Positions 1 through 9,576 of a DNA stretch of 64,000 bases are shown here, piece after piece. The DNA is from Bacillota bacterium (lineage in GTDB: Bacteria > Bacillota > Sulfobacillia > Fermentithermobacillales > Fermentithermobacillaceae), in assembly GCA_012841065.1 (NCBI GenBank), contig DUVI01000029.1, positions 20,394-84,393 of the forward strand, written 5' to 3'. The notes under the pieces were generated by a model. That model made no database searches. It saw only the letters and a list, made by a program, of their open reading frames with translations, and was not told the origin of the DNA. A program made the position numbers and the translations under genes. The stretch's first letter is position 1. Each line of letters begins with the position of its first letter.

Positions 1-1475
1 GTCACCAAAGAACCAGGTGCAGCTTGTGGGGGCTCAAAGCCTTTGCCGTTGTCTCTTACCTCTATTTTGAGTGAGTTTTCTTCAAACCCGAGCCTCAGTT
101 CTATCAAGTTTGCTCCCGAGTGTTTCACAGCGTTGGACAGGCCTTCCTGGACTATCCTGAACACCAGCGCCTCCACTTCCCGCGGAAGCTCCCGGACAGT
201 ACCTGATACATCAAACACCACACGGAAACCTTCCCTTTCAGCCTGGTCACACAGCCACTCACACGCTGGCACAAAGCCGAAATCGTCGAGTACCGGCGGC
301 CTCAGATTCCTGGCAAACTCTCTCAAGTCCGCGATAGTCTCATCTAACAGCGAATCTATGTCTGTAAGAAGTACTTGTACATGGTCATCAGGGGATTGGT
401 TTTGCGACACGGCCTTTTCAAGAAGGTCAAGCCTCCTCCTGAGTGCTACCAGATACTGAATCGCCCCGTCATGAAGTTCTCTGGCAATCCTGGCTCTTTC
501 TTCTTCCTGGGCCAGGTCGGCCACTGAAAGGTACTCGCGCATCATCTCTTCACGGTTTCTGGACACATACAGAGCCTTGTCCCTCTTTTCAATCTCTTCC
601 CAAAGGCGCTTTTCAGTGGAGGTATCCCTGGCGATTCCCTGGTGGTGGAGCAGTTCAAAACCCTGGTACAAGAGGGATGCACGCACATCCAGTTTCACCA
701 TGTGCCCGTCTTTCCGCTGTATAATCCAGGAGTACTCGATATGCTTCTGACGGTTGCGCACCGCACTCTTCAATGTAGACACAGTAATCGCCCACGACTC
801 AGGAGTCACAAATTCTCCGAAATACCTGCCGCACAGTTCTTCAGGCTCATATCCGAGCATCTCCATGCTTTGGGAATTGACATATAGAAAGCGGCCGCCC
901 CTGTCCAGCACGAAAACAAGGTCCCCTGCGTTTTCCATGAGCATATGGTATCTTTCTTCAGATCGTTTGAGATCCTCGATTAAGGCCGCTTTAGACGCTA
1001 TCATCGCTGCCTGGCTTGCAACCGCCATTATGAGCTCAGGGTCGGCCTGGAAAAACCGGAGGTCATCTTGACGGGCCAGCAGCATAAAGCCAGTTACCTC
1101 GTACCCAAGGATCATAGGAACTATGGCTGCAAATGAAAACTCAAGCGTTCCCAACACCGAATCCTTGTGGCCTTTGGTGAGAATATAAGGGCGGTGCGGG
1201 TTAAGCGCAGATTGCATGAGGCAAGAACCGGCGTCCACGCGCAAAGTGATATCGGGCGAGACCAGCAAATTGTGCTTGCCAATTGACGACACCACATAGG
1301 CCGATTTTGAAGCGGGCTCATAGAGCAGGATGGCTACCGCATCAATTTCAAAACTGTCCAGGATAAGCCGGGCGATTCTATCCAGCGCCTCATCCCGTGT
1401 AAGATTACCACGGGTTATCCTCCCCATTTCGAGCAAAAGAAAAGTGCCTGCTTTCCAGCCGGGCATATCACCCAT
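1..1475 (-). CDS. Sensor histidine kinase (GAF-PAS-HisKA_3-HATPase, NarL/DegS type), C-terminus cut by window edge
   Basis: Own translation of the minus strand from ATG at 1475 (MGDMPGWKAGTFLLLEMGRITRG...) stays open to position 1; contains ...EEERARIARELHDGAIQYLVALRRRLD (HisKA_3 H-box) and ...EVRDNGKGFEPP (HATPase). Absent from the ORF track because no stop lies in the window. Start overlaps the response-regulator stop. Confidence 0.88.
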   Translation of the reverse strand, partial: MGDMPGWKAGTFLLLEMGRITRGNLTRDEALDRIARLILDSFEIDAVAILLYEPASKSAYVVSSIGKHNLLVSPDITLRVDAGSCLMQSALNPHRPYILTKGHKDSVLGTLEFSFAAIVPMILGYEVTGFMLLARQDDLRFFQADPELIMAVASQAAMIASKAALIEDLKRSEERYHMLMENAGDLVFVLDRGGRFLYVNSQSMEMLGYEPEELCGRYFGEFVTPESWAITVSTLKSAVRNRQKHIEYSWIIQRKDGHMVKLDVRASLLYQGFELLHHQGIARDTSTEKRLWEEIEKRDKALYVSRNREEMMREYLSVADLAQEEERARIARELHDGAIQYLVALRRRLDLLEKAVSQNQSPDDHVQVLLTDIDSLLDETIADLREFARNLRPPVLDDFGFVPACEWLCDQAEREGFRVVFDVSGTVRELPREVEALVFRIVQEGLSNAVKHSGANLIELRLGFEENSLKIEVRDNGKGFEPPQAAPGSLV

Positions 1476-2247
1476 CAGGGTTCACCTCAATGTGTTCCCG
1501 CGTGATGATACCTTGTTTGAGTCCTGCAACCACCGCCTGAGTGCGGGAGCTAACCCCCAACTTGTCGAAGACGGAACTCAGGTGCGACTGGACGGTCCTG
1601 GGGCTGACGTCAAGCTCAAAAGCGATTTCTTTGTTGGACAAGCCGTTTGCTGCAAGTTTAAGGATGTGGGTTTCCCTGGGCGTAAGCACCCCATCTTGTG
1701 ACAGACGGCCTGTATCCTGAGAATCGCTGTCAGGCAAGTGAGTTCCACTTTCAGAAACCTCAGCCCCTCTTTCGCCTTGATTCTCCGGCGGATAACCCGA
1801 CCACCTGGCAATCCTGGTAAACACCTCTCTGGCAATGTCGGGATGAAGAATGCATTCTCCCAGGGCGGTAGTTCTGATAGCTTGGACAAGTTCTTCTGAC
1901 CTGACGCTCTTGAGAATATAGCCAGAAGCACCGTTTTCAATAAGGCGGGAAACATAGGCAAAGTCGTCGTAAGCAGTTAGGGCCAGGATGAATATGTCAG
2001 GAAATCTCTCTTTGATCTGTCTTGTAGCTTCTATCCCGTTCATGCGGGGCATTGACACATCCATTGCAATTACATCAGGGGAAAGCTTCGCGGCCAGCTC
2101 AACCGCTTCAAATCCGTCAGAAGCTTCCCCCACCACTTCGATGTCAGGTTCCCCTTCAAGCAGCCGCCTCGTGCCCTCTCGCACAAGGGCGTGATCGTCA
2201 CATAGGAGAACTCGTATTTTCCCCTTACTTGGACCCTTGGAGGGCAT
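1468..2247 (-). CDS. Two-component response regulator, NarL/LuxR family
   Basis: N-terminal receiver (RVLLCDDHALVREGTRRLL...DVIAMDVSMPRMNG) and C-terminal LuxR HTH (LTPRETHILKLAANGLSNKEIAFELDVSPRTVQSHLSSVFDKLGVSSR). Confidence 0.95.
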   Translation of the reverse strand: MPSKGPSKGKIRVLLCDDHALVREGTRRLLEGEPDIEVVGEASDGFEAVELAAKLSPDVIAMDVSMPRMNGIEATRQIKERFPDIFILALTAYDDFAYVSRLIENGASGYILKSVRSEELVQAIRTTALGECILHPDIAREVFTRIARWSGYPPENQGERGAEVSESGTHLPDSDSQDTGRLSQDGVLTPRETHILKLAANGLSNKEIAFELDVSPRTVQSHLSSVFDKLGVSSRTQAVVAGLKQGIITREHIEVNPDG

Positions 2248-3337
2248 TTTTCACCGCCTCAATAACTCCTTCGCTCGCGAAGGTCGCCCCCGCAACCGTA
2301 TCAACATCAAGGCTTTGCTTGTCAATGATGTCTTGGGGGACATACTTGAACGCCGGGTCGGATATTCCGGCGGTCTCCCTGTGTTCAAGCACCTTGATGT
2401 CCACTATCTTGCCGCCTTCCATGGTCACAGAAACCTTTATGGGACCGAACAAACCGTTTCCGGTACCCCCATACTCGCCGTCAGCTATCTCAGTGATATC
2501 TTTGGGTACATCCCCTGCACCCTGTCTCACGCCAAACGGCTTCAAAGCGTCTTTGACTGCGTCAATGATGCCTTCACTTGTAAACGTAGCTCCTGTGATG
2601 GTATCCACATCAACAGTCTGCTTTTCAATCATGGACTCGGGAACGCGAGAGAAGGCAGGATCGGCAATCCCTGCAGTCTCACGGTGCTCCAAAACCTTGA
2701 TTTCCGTAACCTTACCGGCCTTTGCGGTCACAGCTACCTTAATAGGGCCGAACAGCCCAGTGCCGGAACCTTCATAAGTCCCGTCAGGCAATTGTGCAAA
2801 GTCTATTGCCAGCTCACCGTCACCGGCACTCGGGGCAATAGCTGCCGACAAAAAAGCCAGCGCCTTGCTCACTCCGGCTTTTACAGCCCCTGAAGACACA
2901 GTGGCGCCTGAGATGCCGTCAACCCCGGCCGGATTGTCAATTCCCCTGAACCGGGCCAGAAAAGCTTCATCCTTAACGCGTGTGCCAATGCCGGGCGTTT
3001 CAGACATGGAGACTATCTGCACATCAGTAATCTTACCGTCTGTACCTACACCGACCATCATCTGGATGGATTCAGAACCGTAACCCTGGGCTTCCACCTG
3101 CACAGCTGCTCCTACTACCTGAGAACCTTTCTTACCTATCCAGTATCTCGTGCCGTCAAGTGCTTGCTCTTCAACAGCGGAAGCTCCGGAAATAACTTCT
3201 CTTGCTGCATTTAGAAGGTCTTCCTCAGCGCGTTTATCGATTATAGGCTTGGTCTTAGCGTACACCGCAGCCAGTCCCAGTCCGGCCACAGCACAAATAA
3301 GCGCCAGAGTCAAGCCCAGCTTGGCCACTTGTTTCAT
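2225..3337 (-). CDS. Secreted/membrane-anchored FMN-binding protein: RnfG-like domain plus two further FMN_bind repeats
   Basis: N-terminal TM/signal; RnfG-like SETPGIGTRVKDEAF; three Dxx(S/T/A)GAT motifs: DGISGATVSS, DTITGATFTS, DTVAGATFAS; repeated YxGxGxGLFGPIKVxVT units. Confidence 0.88.
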   Translation of the reverse strand: MKQVAKLGLTLALICAVAGLGLAAVYAKTKPIIDKRAEEDLLNAAREVISGASAVEEQALDGTRYWIGKKGSQVVGAAVQVEAQGYGSESIQMMVGVGTDGKITDVQIVSMSETPGIGTRVKDEAFLARFRGIDNPAGVDGISGATVSSGAVKAGVSKALAFLSAAIAPSAGDGELAIDFAQLPDGTYEGSGTGLFGPIKVAVTAKAGKVTEIKVLEHRETAGIADPAFSRVPESMIEKQTVDVDTITGATFTSEGIIDAVKDALKPFGVRQGAGDVPKDITEIADGEYGGTGNGLFGPIKVSVTMEGGKIVDIKVLEHRETAGISDPAFKYVPQDIIDKQSLDVDTVAGATFASEGVIEAVKNALQGSK

Positions 3338-3499
3338 GTCGCCTACCTCCTCAAAATTGCAGACTTCACACTGTATGGGTTACCATCTTGAATGATAACA
3401 TATCAGCTATGTTTTGTGCAGGAGGAACCAAATCAGAGGGTGTATTATTGTATACTAATATATTGACGGTACCGGCAATGCCCGCTATTGGAGGATAAA

Positions 3500-4312
3500 A
3501 TGGGAAGAGTAAAGTTAGAGCACGGATTGGTCAAATATATCGCCGACGACAAGATCTACTATGTGAAACAGCACTTTGACCCATCCCTCATGCCCGGCCA
3601 TTCTTCCCACCGATTCGTGGTCCATGAAACTTTCTTCAGCTACGGGCCTATCGAGAGAATTGTAAGCCTCCTGGGAATAGGGCGGGTCAACATCGTATCG
3701 GTAAAGCTTGAACACGAGATGGATCTGAGCCACGAAGACCGCGAAAAGCTCACTGAGCTGGTTGGCCCCAAGTTCTACTTCTCAAGAGCTGCTTACCAAT
3801 ATGACAAGAACTCCCTGCCCCACAAAGATCCTGAAACCGCTATGGGATACCAAGTCGTATTCGACACAGTGATGAGAAATTGGGATAACGGCGAGAGAAA
3901 CATATGGTACGTGTCCGGTGTTCCGGTTTGGTTTGACTTTGGCGCCAGCCTTGATCCCCGGTGCCACAACATATACCGTTTCTTGCTCAAACTGCAGGAC
4001 GCTGCAGATACCGGACGGGTCTCGTCAATCAAGCGTTACTTCGAGAACTTCTCGCGACATAGAAATGACATCCTAAACAGGGCGATAAGCATGGTCAAAA
4101 GCATAACTCTAAGTGAAATCAGAACCATCGTTGACGTTGCGGAAGATCGCTACGCCGGATATTTCGCTGAATACCTTGCTAAGAACGTGTCGCAAATTGA
4201 CGATGACATTGATATAATGAGGGGAGCTTTTTTGCAAAAGGAACTCGAAAGCGATCGTTCGCTTATCTACACGTCAATACCGAGAGAAGTCTTCGGGCGT
4301 CAAGTCAAGTAG
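3500..4312 (+). CDS. Putative HipA/PI3K-like kinase-fold protein
   Basis: Motif FDTVMRNWDNGERNIWYVSGVPVWFDFGASL resembles the catalytic and metal-binding loops (D-x-RNxDN...N...D-[FH]-G) of HipA-like/PI3K-like kinases; ATG 3500 preceded by GGAGG. Confidence 0.5.
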   Translation: MGRVKLEHGLVKYIADDKIYYVKQHFDPSLMPGHSSHRFVVHETFFSYGPIERIVSLLGIGRVNIVSVKLEHEMDLSHEDREKLTELVGPKFYFSRAAYQYDKNSLPHKDPETAMGYQVVFDTVMRNWDNGERNIWYVSGVPVWFDFGASLDPRCHNIYRFLLKLQDAADTGRVSSIKRYFENFSRHRNDILNRAISMVKSITLSEIRTIVDVAEDRYAGYFAEYLAKNVSQIDDDIDIMRGAFLQKELESDRSLIYTSIPREVFGRQVK

Positions 4313-4344
4313 GGTTGCCGAAATCTTTGGACCGGAGGAAACCT

Positions 4345-5007
4345 TTGACCAAAAACCGTGGCTTCCGAATGGATTTGCACATACACTCGATGTACTCAGG
4401 CGAGTCCCTGGCAGATCCCCGGGACATCCTGGAGACAGCCATCGAGCGGGGGCTTGATGGCATTTGCATCACCGAACACCATAGTTTATATGCCAGTCGA
4501 CCTTTTGAGAGACTGAAGAAACAATACCCTTCTCTGGTTGTGCTAAGGGGAGTTGAGATTTCTACAGACGCCGGTCATATGCTGGTCTATGGGGTTGACG
4601 ACACTGAATGGGATGACTGGGGAAACAGCAAGCCGGTCAACGGCCAGGAACTGATAGACCGTGTCCTGAGACTTGGGGGAGTCGCCATCCCCGCTCATCC
4701 GTGGCAAGTTATGGAGAGTGCAGGCAACCAGGAAGGCCTGCAATTCACTGTAGATGAGAGGATTAGTACCCTCAGCAATCTCACCGCCATAGAAGTATGC
4801 AACGGCAAACAGTTGGGCCACCCAAGCATATGTGAGATCCTGGGCGCTTACGCCAAACAGATGGGCCTTGGCGGAATTGGCGGAAGCGATGCCCATGCAC
4901 CTGAAAACGTAGGCAATGCGTACACTGTTTTCAAAACTCCGGTTTGTTCATCCAGGGATCTTGTCAAGGCCATCCTTTCAAAGATGTATTACCCCCAAAC
5001 CTCATAA
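4345..5007 (+). CDS. PHP-domain metal-dependent phosphoesterase
   Basis: MDLHIHSMYSGESLADPRDIL...GLDGICITEHHS...RGVEIST...AIPAHPW...GIGGSDAHAPENVG, typical PHP motifs. TTG start with GGAGG upstream is likely; the ORF track extends to 4315. Confidence 0.88.
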   Translation: MTKNRGFRMDLHIHSMYSGESLADPRDILETAIERGLDGICITEHHSLYASRPFERLKKQYPSLVVLRGVEISTDAGHMLVYGVDDTEWDDWGNSKPVNGQELIDRVLRLGGVAIPAHPWQVMESAGNQEGLQFTVDERISTLSNLTAIEVCNGKQLGHPSICEILGAYAKQMGLGGIGGSDAHAPENVGNAYTVFKTPVCSSRDLVKAILSKMYYPQTS

Positions 5008-5168
5008 ATTCAAAATTCTAAACATCTAACCTCAGCTATGCTAATACACCTATAGAGATCCAAATGCTTTGTAGATCCGGGTAGCAACCCGTTTGTGTAC
5101 AGGCAGGCCAGACAAAAACAGGGCAGCCCCTGTACTTGGGCACATCACTGAGGTTAGGAGACCGGACG

Positions 5169-6224
5169 GTGAAAAGAGCAAGGGTTTCGGTTTTGGCCTT
5201 GGCCGGTACCTATATAGGCACTGTGGTAGGGGCAGGTTTTGCATCAGGCCAGGAAGTGCTCCAGTTTTTCGGTATGTTCGGCCCTCTGGGGATTCCAGGG
5301 GTAATCGTAGCGGTAGCAGGTTTCTTCCTGTTCGGGTTTGCATGCATAGAAATCGGAAGGGAAACCGGGGCTTCCTCCCACAAACCCGTGTTCATAGAAG
5401 CTACCGGCAAGGCTCTTTATCCCTTACTTGACTTGGTGACCGCCTTCTTTCTGTTCGGCGCCCTGTCTGCCATGATTTCAGGCACAGGCTCAATACTCAA
5501 CCAAGAATTCGGCCTACCGTGGATAGTCGGAGCTTCTGCGATGGCGATCGCCACTTTCATAACCGTGCTCACAGGGCTCAGAGGGATCACCTACGCCATC
5601 GGCTCTGTGGTGCCCTTCTTGCTGGCAGGTGTGTTCCTCATCTCAGCGAAGGTAATTCTTACAAACGGCTTGCACATGGGACTGCCCCCTCCTGACTACA
5701 AACCTCCTGTAGGGCATTGGGCAGTGTCAGCATTCAATTACGTGTCCTACAATATCCTTATGGCCGCCCCTGTTCTGTCCGCCATAGGAGGTATACTGGA
5801 TACCAAGAAGCAGGCGTTTACCATAGCTGCCTTGGGAGCTCTGGGCCTAGGGGCCGGGCTTTTGCTTGTGTACTTGACAATAGTGTCTTCCCTGCCCGGT
5901 ATCGCAGGGTTTGAGATCCCCCTGGCCAGGTTGGCGTCACAAGTATGGAAGTTTGGGCAACCGCTGTACGTCACGATTTTCGCAGCTGAAGTGTATACCA
6001 CCGCTGTGGCCAACCTTTACGGTATCTCAGCCAGGCTGATACCTCCGGGAAACAGAGGATTCATGCTTGTTGCGTTTGTCACGACAGGAGTTGCGCTCTT
6101 GGCCGCTTCAGCCGGCTTCTCTAACCTGGTGCGAGTGGTATACCCCCTGAGCGGCTGGGCCGGTACAGTTTTCATTGGAGGCCTGGCGGTTTACCTTGTG
6201 AAGGCATTCATACAGAAACACTAA
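5169..6224 (+). CDS. YkvI-like integral membrane protein (APC-type transporter fold)
   Basis: Multiple hydrophobic segments; ALAGTYIGTVVGAGFASGQEVLQFFGMFG is characteristic of YkvI-family proteins; likely GTG start after AGGAG. Confidence 0.75.
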   Translation: MKRARVSVLALAGTYIGTVVGAGFASGQEVLQFFGMFGPLGIPGVIVAVAGFFLFGFACIEIGRETGASSHKPVFIEATGKALYPLLDLVTAFFLFGALSAMISGTGSILNQEFGLPWIVGASAMAIATFITVLTGLRGITYAIGSVVPFLLAGVFLISAKVILTNGLHMGLPPPDYKPPVGHWAVSAFNYVSYNILMAAPVLSAIGGILDTKKQAFTIAALGALGLGAGLLLVYLTIVSSLPGIAGFEIPLARLASQVWKFGQPLYVTIFAAEVYTTAVANLYGISARLIPPGNRGFMLVAFVTTGVALLAASAGFSNLVRVVYPLSGWAGTVFIGGLAVYLVKAFIQKH

Positions 6225-6231
6225 CACATTA

Positions 6232-6257
6232 CAGGGAGTGGTGCATGCCACTCCCTG
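6232..6257. terminator. Hairpin between convergent genes (possible terminator)
   Basis: CAGGGAGTGG-TGCATG-CCACTCCCTG perfect 10-bp stem just after the 6224 stop and before the 6308 stop; no clear T-tract. Confidence 0.45.
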
Positions 6258-6307
6258 AGACAAATGCCTGAATATCATGCGTGGAATCCATAACTCCGGT
6301 AGCTCAA

Positions 6308-6934
6308 TCACCCTGGTGGCTCAAGTCCAGCCTGTTCCAAAGCCGCACCAAGCTGAGACCTGTACGATGCCGCCTTTTCCCTGGCCCTCTTGAGGGAATC
6401 GACACTTGCCTGCTTGAACTCCTCATCCTTGATGGAAGCAAGGTTGATTTCAGCGTTCATGGCCGCTCCGTGCATGGCAGCCTCAAGTAGCAGGAAACCA
6501 ACGGCAACATCGGTTATGGCGTTTGGGTTTCCGTATTCGAGCAGCCCAGGCACGAGCTCCATCGCCTCAATGCATACTTCTGCGGTCTTGAGCGGTGATG
6601 TGGTCGCTCCAACAAACGCCTCTTGTATCGCCTTCCTCCGCCGTGCCTTTTCCTCAGGAGTAGCTTTTGGCAGTTTGAAAGCACTTTCTACGCTCTTATA
6701 TGCTTTAGCGTCCTCATCAGCCAAGGCCAGAAGCTTCCCGTACAATCTTTCAGAGGCCAACCTGATTTCTTCCAGCTTGTCCCGGCCTTCAGTAAACCTG
6801 GGCAGCATCAATGTAATCCCTGCAACCATCTGGAACAACCCACAACCCATGGCGCCTGTAACCGCAGCAGCGGCACCTCCCCCAGGTGCACTGGTAGCGG
6901 CTCTTAAGTCATCCAGAAAACTTGACAGATCCAA
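6308..6934 (-). CDS. fchA: Formiminotetrahydrofolate cyclodeaminase family protein (copy 1)
   Basis: SFLDDLRAATSAPGGGAAAAVTGAMG...; FTCD_C family signatures; next to glutamate formiminotransferase. Confidence 0.88.
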   Translation of the reverse strand: MDLSSFLDDLRAATSAPGGGAAAAVTGAMGCGLFQMVAGITLMLPRFTEGRDKLEEIRLASERLYGKLLALADEDAKAYKSVESAFKLPKATPEEKARRRKAIQEAFVGATTSPLKTAEVCIEAMELVPGLLEYGNPNAITDVAVGFLLLEAAMHGAAMNAEINLASIKDEEFKQASVDSLKRAREKAASYRSQLGAALEQAGLEPPG

Positions 6935-7001
6935 GTGTGTCGCCCCCCAACTTGTGACAAGTCAAACACCATGCGAAGCGCTCTTAAAGTCAATTATACC
7001 C

Positions 7002-7892
7002 TTACACCATGAGATCAAGAATCCTTTGCTTAGAAAACCCTTCCAGCTTGAGGCGGGCAGAAGCTACATCCAAGAGTGCGTCTAAGGGAACCAGCCCGAT
7101 TAGTTCCGAGTCTAGGATTGCCACCCCTCTGCTTGCTGCTTCCTCCTCAATTTTGCTGAATACAAGTTCCATCGAAGTAGACCGGTAGTCCAAAAGGTTC
7201 ATGGTAACCTGGGCAAGCCCTGTCTCGTCTATTGTTATCCCCATAGCTTGAACGTGTGGAAGGCCGCCTGACGACTCCCTTATGCGCCTGGCAATGGCAC
7301 GTGCAATTTTCACGTCACTTGTATTGAGGTTGACGTTGAATGCGATAAGAGGAGGTCTTGCGCCAACGGCAGTAGCTCCTGCCCTTGGATGGAGCTCACC
7401 CGGTCCGAAATCGGGTTTCCTGTCAGGGTCTGTCTTGATAGCTTGTTTGAGCCCTTCATATTCGCCTCTTCTCACATCAGGCAGTCGCACCCGATCCGGC
7501 CTTGTAGCAGCTTTTGCGTAAAGATACACAGGTATGCCCAGTTCCTCACCTATCCGCTTTCCCACACCTTTGGCCATCGCCACACAGTCTTCCATGGTGA
7601 CTCCCTGGATGGGAACAAAGGGTATCACATCGGTGGCACCTATCCTGGGATGTTCACCGTGGTGTTTTTCCATGTCTATAAGTTCACTTGCCCTCTTTGC
7701 GGCACAAAATGCCGCCAGTTCAACATGTTCAGGCACCCCGATAAAGGTGACGACCGAACGGTTGTGGCTGGGATCCATGGATGCATCCAGTACGTTACAC
7801 CCTGAGGCTTTGATTACCGTGACTATCTCATCTAAGAAAGATTGATCTCTACCTTCGCTGAAGTTGGGTATGCATTCGACTATCTGTTTCAT
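7002..7892 (-). CDS. ftcD: Glutamate formimidoyltransferase
   Basis: IVECIPNFSEGRD...DPSHNRSVVTFIG...HPRIGATDVIPFVPIQGVTMEDC...; typical formiminotransferase. Confidence 0.95.
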   Translation of the reverse strand: MKQIVECIPNFSEGRDQSFLDEIVTVIKASGCNVLDASMDPSHNRSVVTFIGVPEHVELAAFCAAKRASELIDMEKHHGEHPRIGATDVIPFVPIQGVTMEDCVAMAKGVGKRIGEELGIPVYLYAKAATRPDRVRLPDVRRGEYEGLKQAIKTDPDRKPDFGPGELHPRAGATAVGARPPLIAFNVNLNTSDVKIARAIARRIRESSGGLPHVQAMGITIDETGLAQVTMNLLDYRSTSMELVFSKIEEEAASRGVAILDSELIGLVPLDALLDVASARLKLEGFSKQRILDLMV

Positions 7893-8020
7893 ACCTCCAC
7901 CCTCCTCATGGACGATTGTTTAAAGAGCGTCCCAACCGGCCTACGTTGGCTGACAATAACCAACCGGGTTCTTGATCAATCACCAAGTAGTTCCACAAAC
8001 ATCCCGTGCATCCCATAAAG

Positions 8021-9550
8021 CTACTTAAGGGACCCAATCGCCTGTGCCACCGCCTTCTCCAAGGCACCGGTGACAATCAGGTTTCTCGCCTGTGCTATAT
8101 CACGGTGCATCTCCCTGTCCTCATTAAGCGCGGGCACCTGGCTACGCAAGAGATCATAAGCAGCCCTGCCCGCCTTGGACAGGAGTCCCGGCCCTCTGAA
8201 CCCAAGCGCCTGGCAGGCTGCAAGATACTCAATTGCCAGGATATGCGATACGTTGTCGCAGATCTCCTTAGCTTTTCTGGCAGCAGTTGCAGACATGCTC
8301 ACATGGTCCTCCTGGTCAGCTGAGGTTGGAATAGTATCAACGCTGGCAGGATGGGCCAGTGACTTGCACTCAGACGCCAGGGAAGCCGCGGTGTACTGCA
8401 TGATCATAAAGCCCGAGTTGAGTCCCCCATGTTCTGTGAGGAAAGATGGCAGTCCCGTCTTGTTGCCATCCATCATCCTGGCGGTTCGCCTCTCAGACAT
8501 GTTGCCGAAGGAACACAGGGCTAAGCCCAGGTAATCACCGGCAACTGCCAGGGGCTGGCCGTGGAAGTTGCCTCCTGACACCACCCTGCCATCAGGCAAG
8601 ACCAGCGGGTTGTCTGTGGCAGAACCCGACTCGATTTCAACCACTGAAGCAACGTGATCCAGGGCTTGCCGCACAGCGCCGTGGACCTGGGGAATGCAAC
8701 GCAACACGTAAGGATCCTGAACTCTTATCTCCCCGGAAGCCGTTGCCAATTGCGAGCCCTCAAGCAGTGCCCTGAGGTTTTCCGCCACTGCCTGTGCTCC
8801 TGCGTGGGGACGCAATGTTGTAATCCATGGGTCAAAGGCGTCTCTTACCACTCTCAAAGCTTGCCCGGTCAGGCTTGCAATTATGTCAGCTGCCTTGGCT
8901 AAGGTATATCCCTGATGTACCGCCAGGCCAAGTACCGCGGCGGTTATCTGGACGCCGTTTGTCAGAGCCAGGCCTTCCTTGGCCTCAAGCTGAACCGGGG
9001 CAATCCCGGCACGGTCAAGCGCATCCTGCCCTGAAAGCAATTCACCTTCATAGAACGCATAGCCCTTCCCCAGCAACACTAATGAGATATGTGAAAGGGG
9101 AGCCAGGTCACCGCTGGCTCCTACTGAACCTTTCTGGGGCACAAACGGCACAACGTTTTTGTTCAAGAGACTACAAAGGGTTTGAACCACCTCGGGCCGG
9201 ATACCTGACATCCCCTTGGCAAGGGCATTCGCCCGGAGGAACATTGCTGCCCGCACTTCGGGTTCCGAAAACTCCTCACCCACACTTACTGCATGGCTCA
9301 ATACCAGGTTAGCTTGGAGTCTACTTATGTTTTCGATTGATATGGCGACGTCAGCAAACTTCCCAAATCCTGTGTTTATTCCATACACCCCGTTGTTTTC
9401 GGATATGATGTGTTCGATGATTTGCCGCGAAGCTTGCATTTTATCCCATGTATCCTGAGGAATCTCAACCTGTTCTCTGTCAAACGCTACCCTGGCTATT
9501 TCCTGGATTGCCTTGGGATTTCCGTCTACCGCAATCGTCATGAATACCAT
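8021..9550 (-). CDS. hutH: Histidine ammonia-lyase
   Basis: MIO-forming ASG in GSVGASGDLAPLSH; GINTGFGKFADV; typical length (509 aa). Confidence 0.97.
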   Translation of the reverse strand: MVFMTIAVDGNPKAIQEIARVAFDREQVEIPQDTWDKMQASRQIIEHIISENNGVYGINTGFGKFADVAISIENISRLQANLVLSHAVSVGEEFSEPEVRAAMFLRANALAKGMSGIRPEVVQTLCSLLNKNVVPFVPQKGSVGASGDLAPLSHISLVLLGKGYAFYEGELLSGQDALDRAGIAPVQLEAKEGLALTNGVQITAAVLGLAVHQGYTLAKAADIIASLTGQALRVVRDAFDPWITTLRPHAGAQAVAENLRALLEGSQLATASGEIRVQDPYVLRCIPQVHGAVRQALDHVASVVEIESGSATDNPLVLPDGRVVSGGNFHGQPLAVAGDYLGLALCSFGNMSERRTARMMDGNKTGLPSFLTEHGGLNSGFMIMQYTAASLASECKSLAHPASVDTIPTSADQEDHVSMSATAARKAKEICDNVSHILAIEYLAACQALGFRGPGLLSKAGRAAYDLLRSQVPALNEDREMHRDIAQARNLIVTGALEKAVAQAIGSLK

Positions 9551-9576
9551 GCTCCTTTGGCCGCCGATTTCAGCAT

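Noticed and set aside
2052-2893. + strand ORFs (241 aa and 218 aa) opposite the FMN-binding gene
   Set aside because: Antisense shadows of a gene with clear domain motifs; no recognisable protein features.
2225-3337. Possible complete Rnf or Nqr complex
   Set aside because: Only the RnfG-like FMN protein is present; neighbours are two-component genes.
3500-4312. Classical HipA toxin of a HipBA toxin-antitoxin pair
   Set aside because: No HipB-like HTH gene adjacent; only the catalytic-loop resemblance supports a kinase fold.
6390-7085. + strand 231-aa ORF
   Set aside because: Antisense to fchA; Ser/Ala-rich shadow translation.
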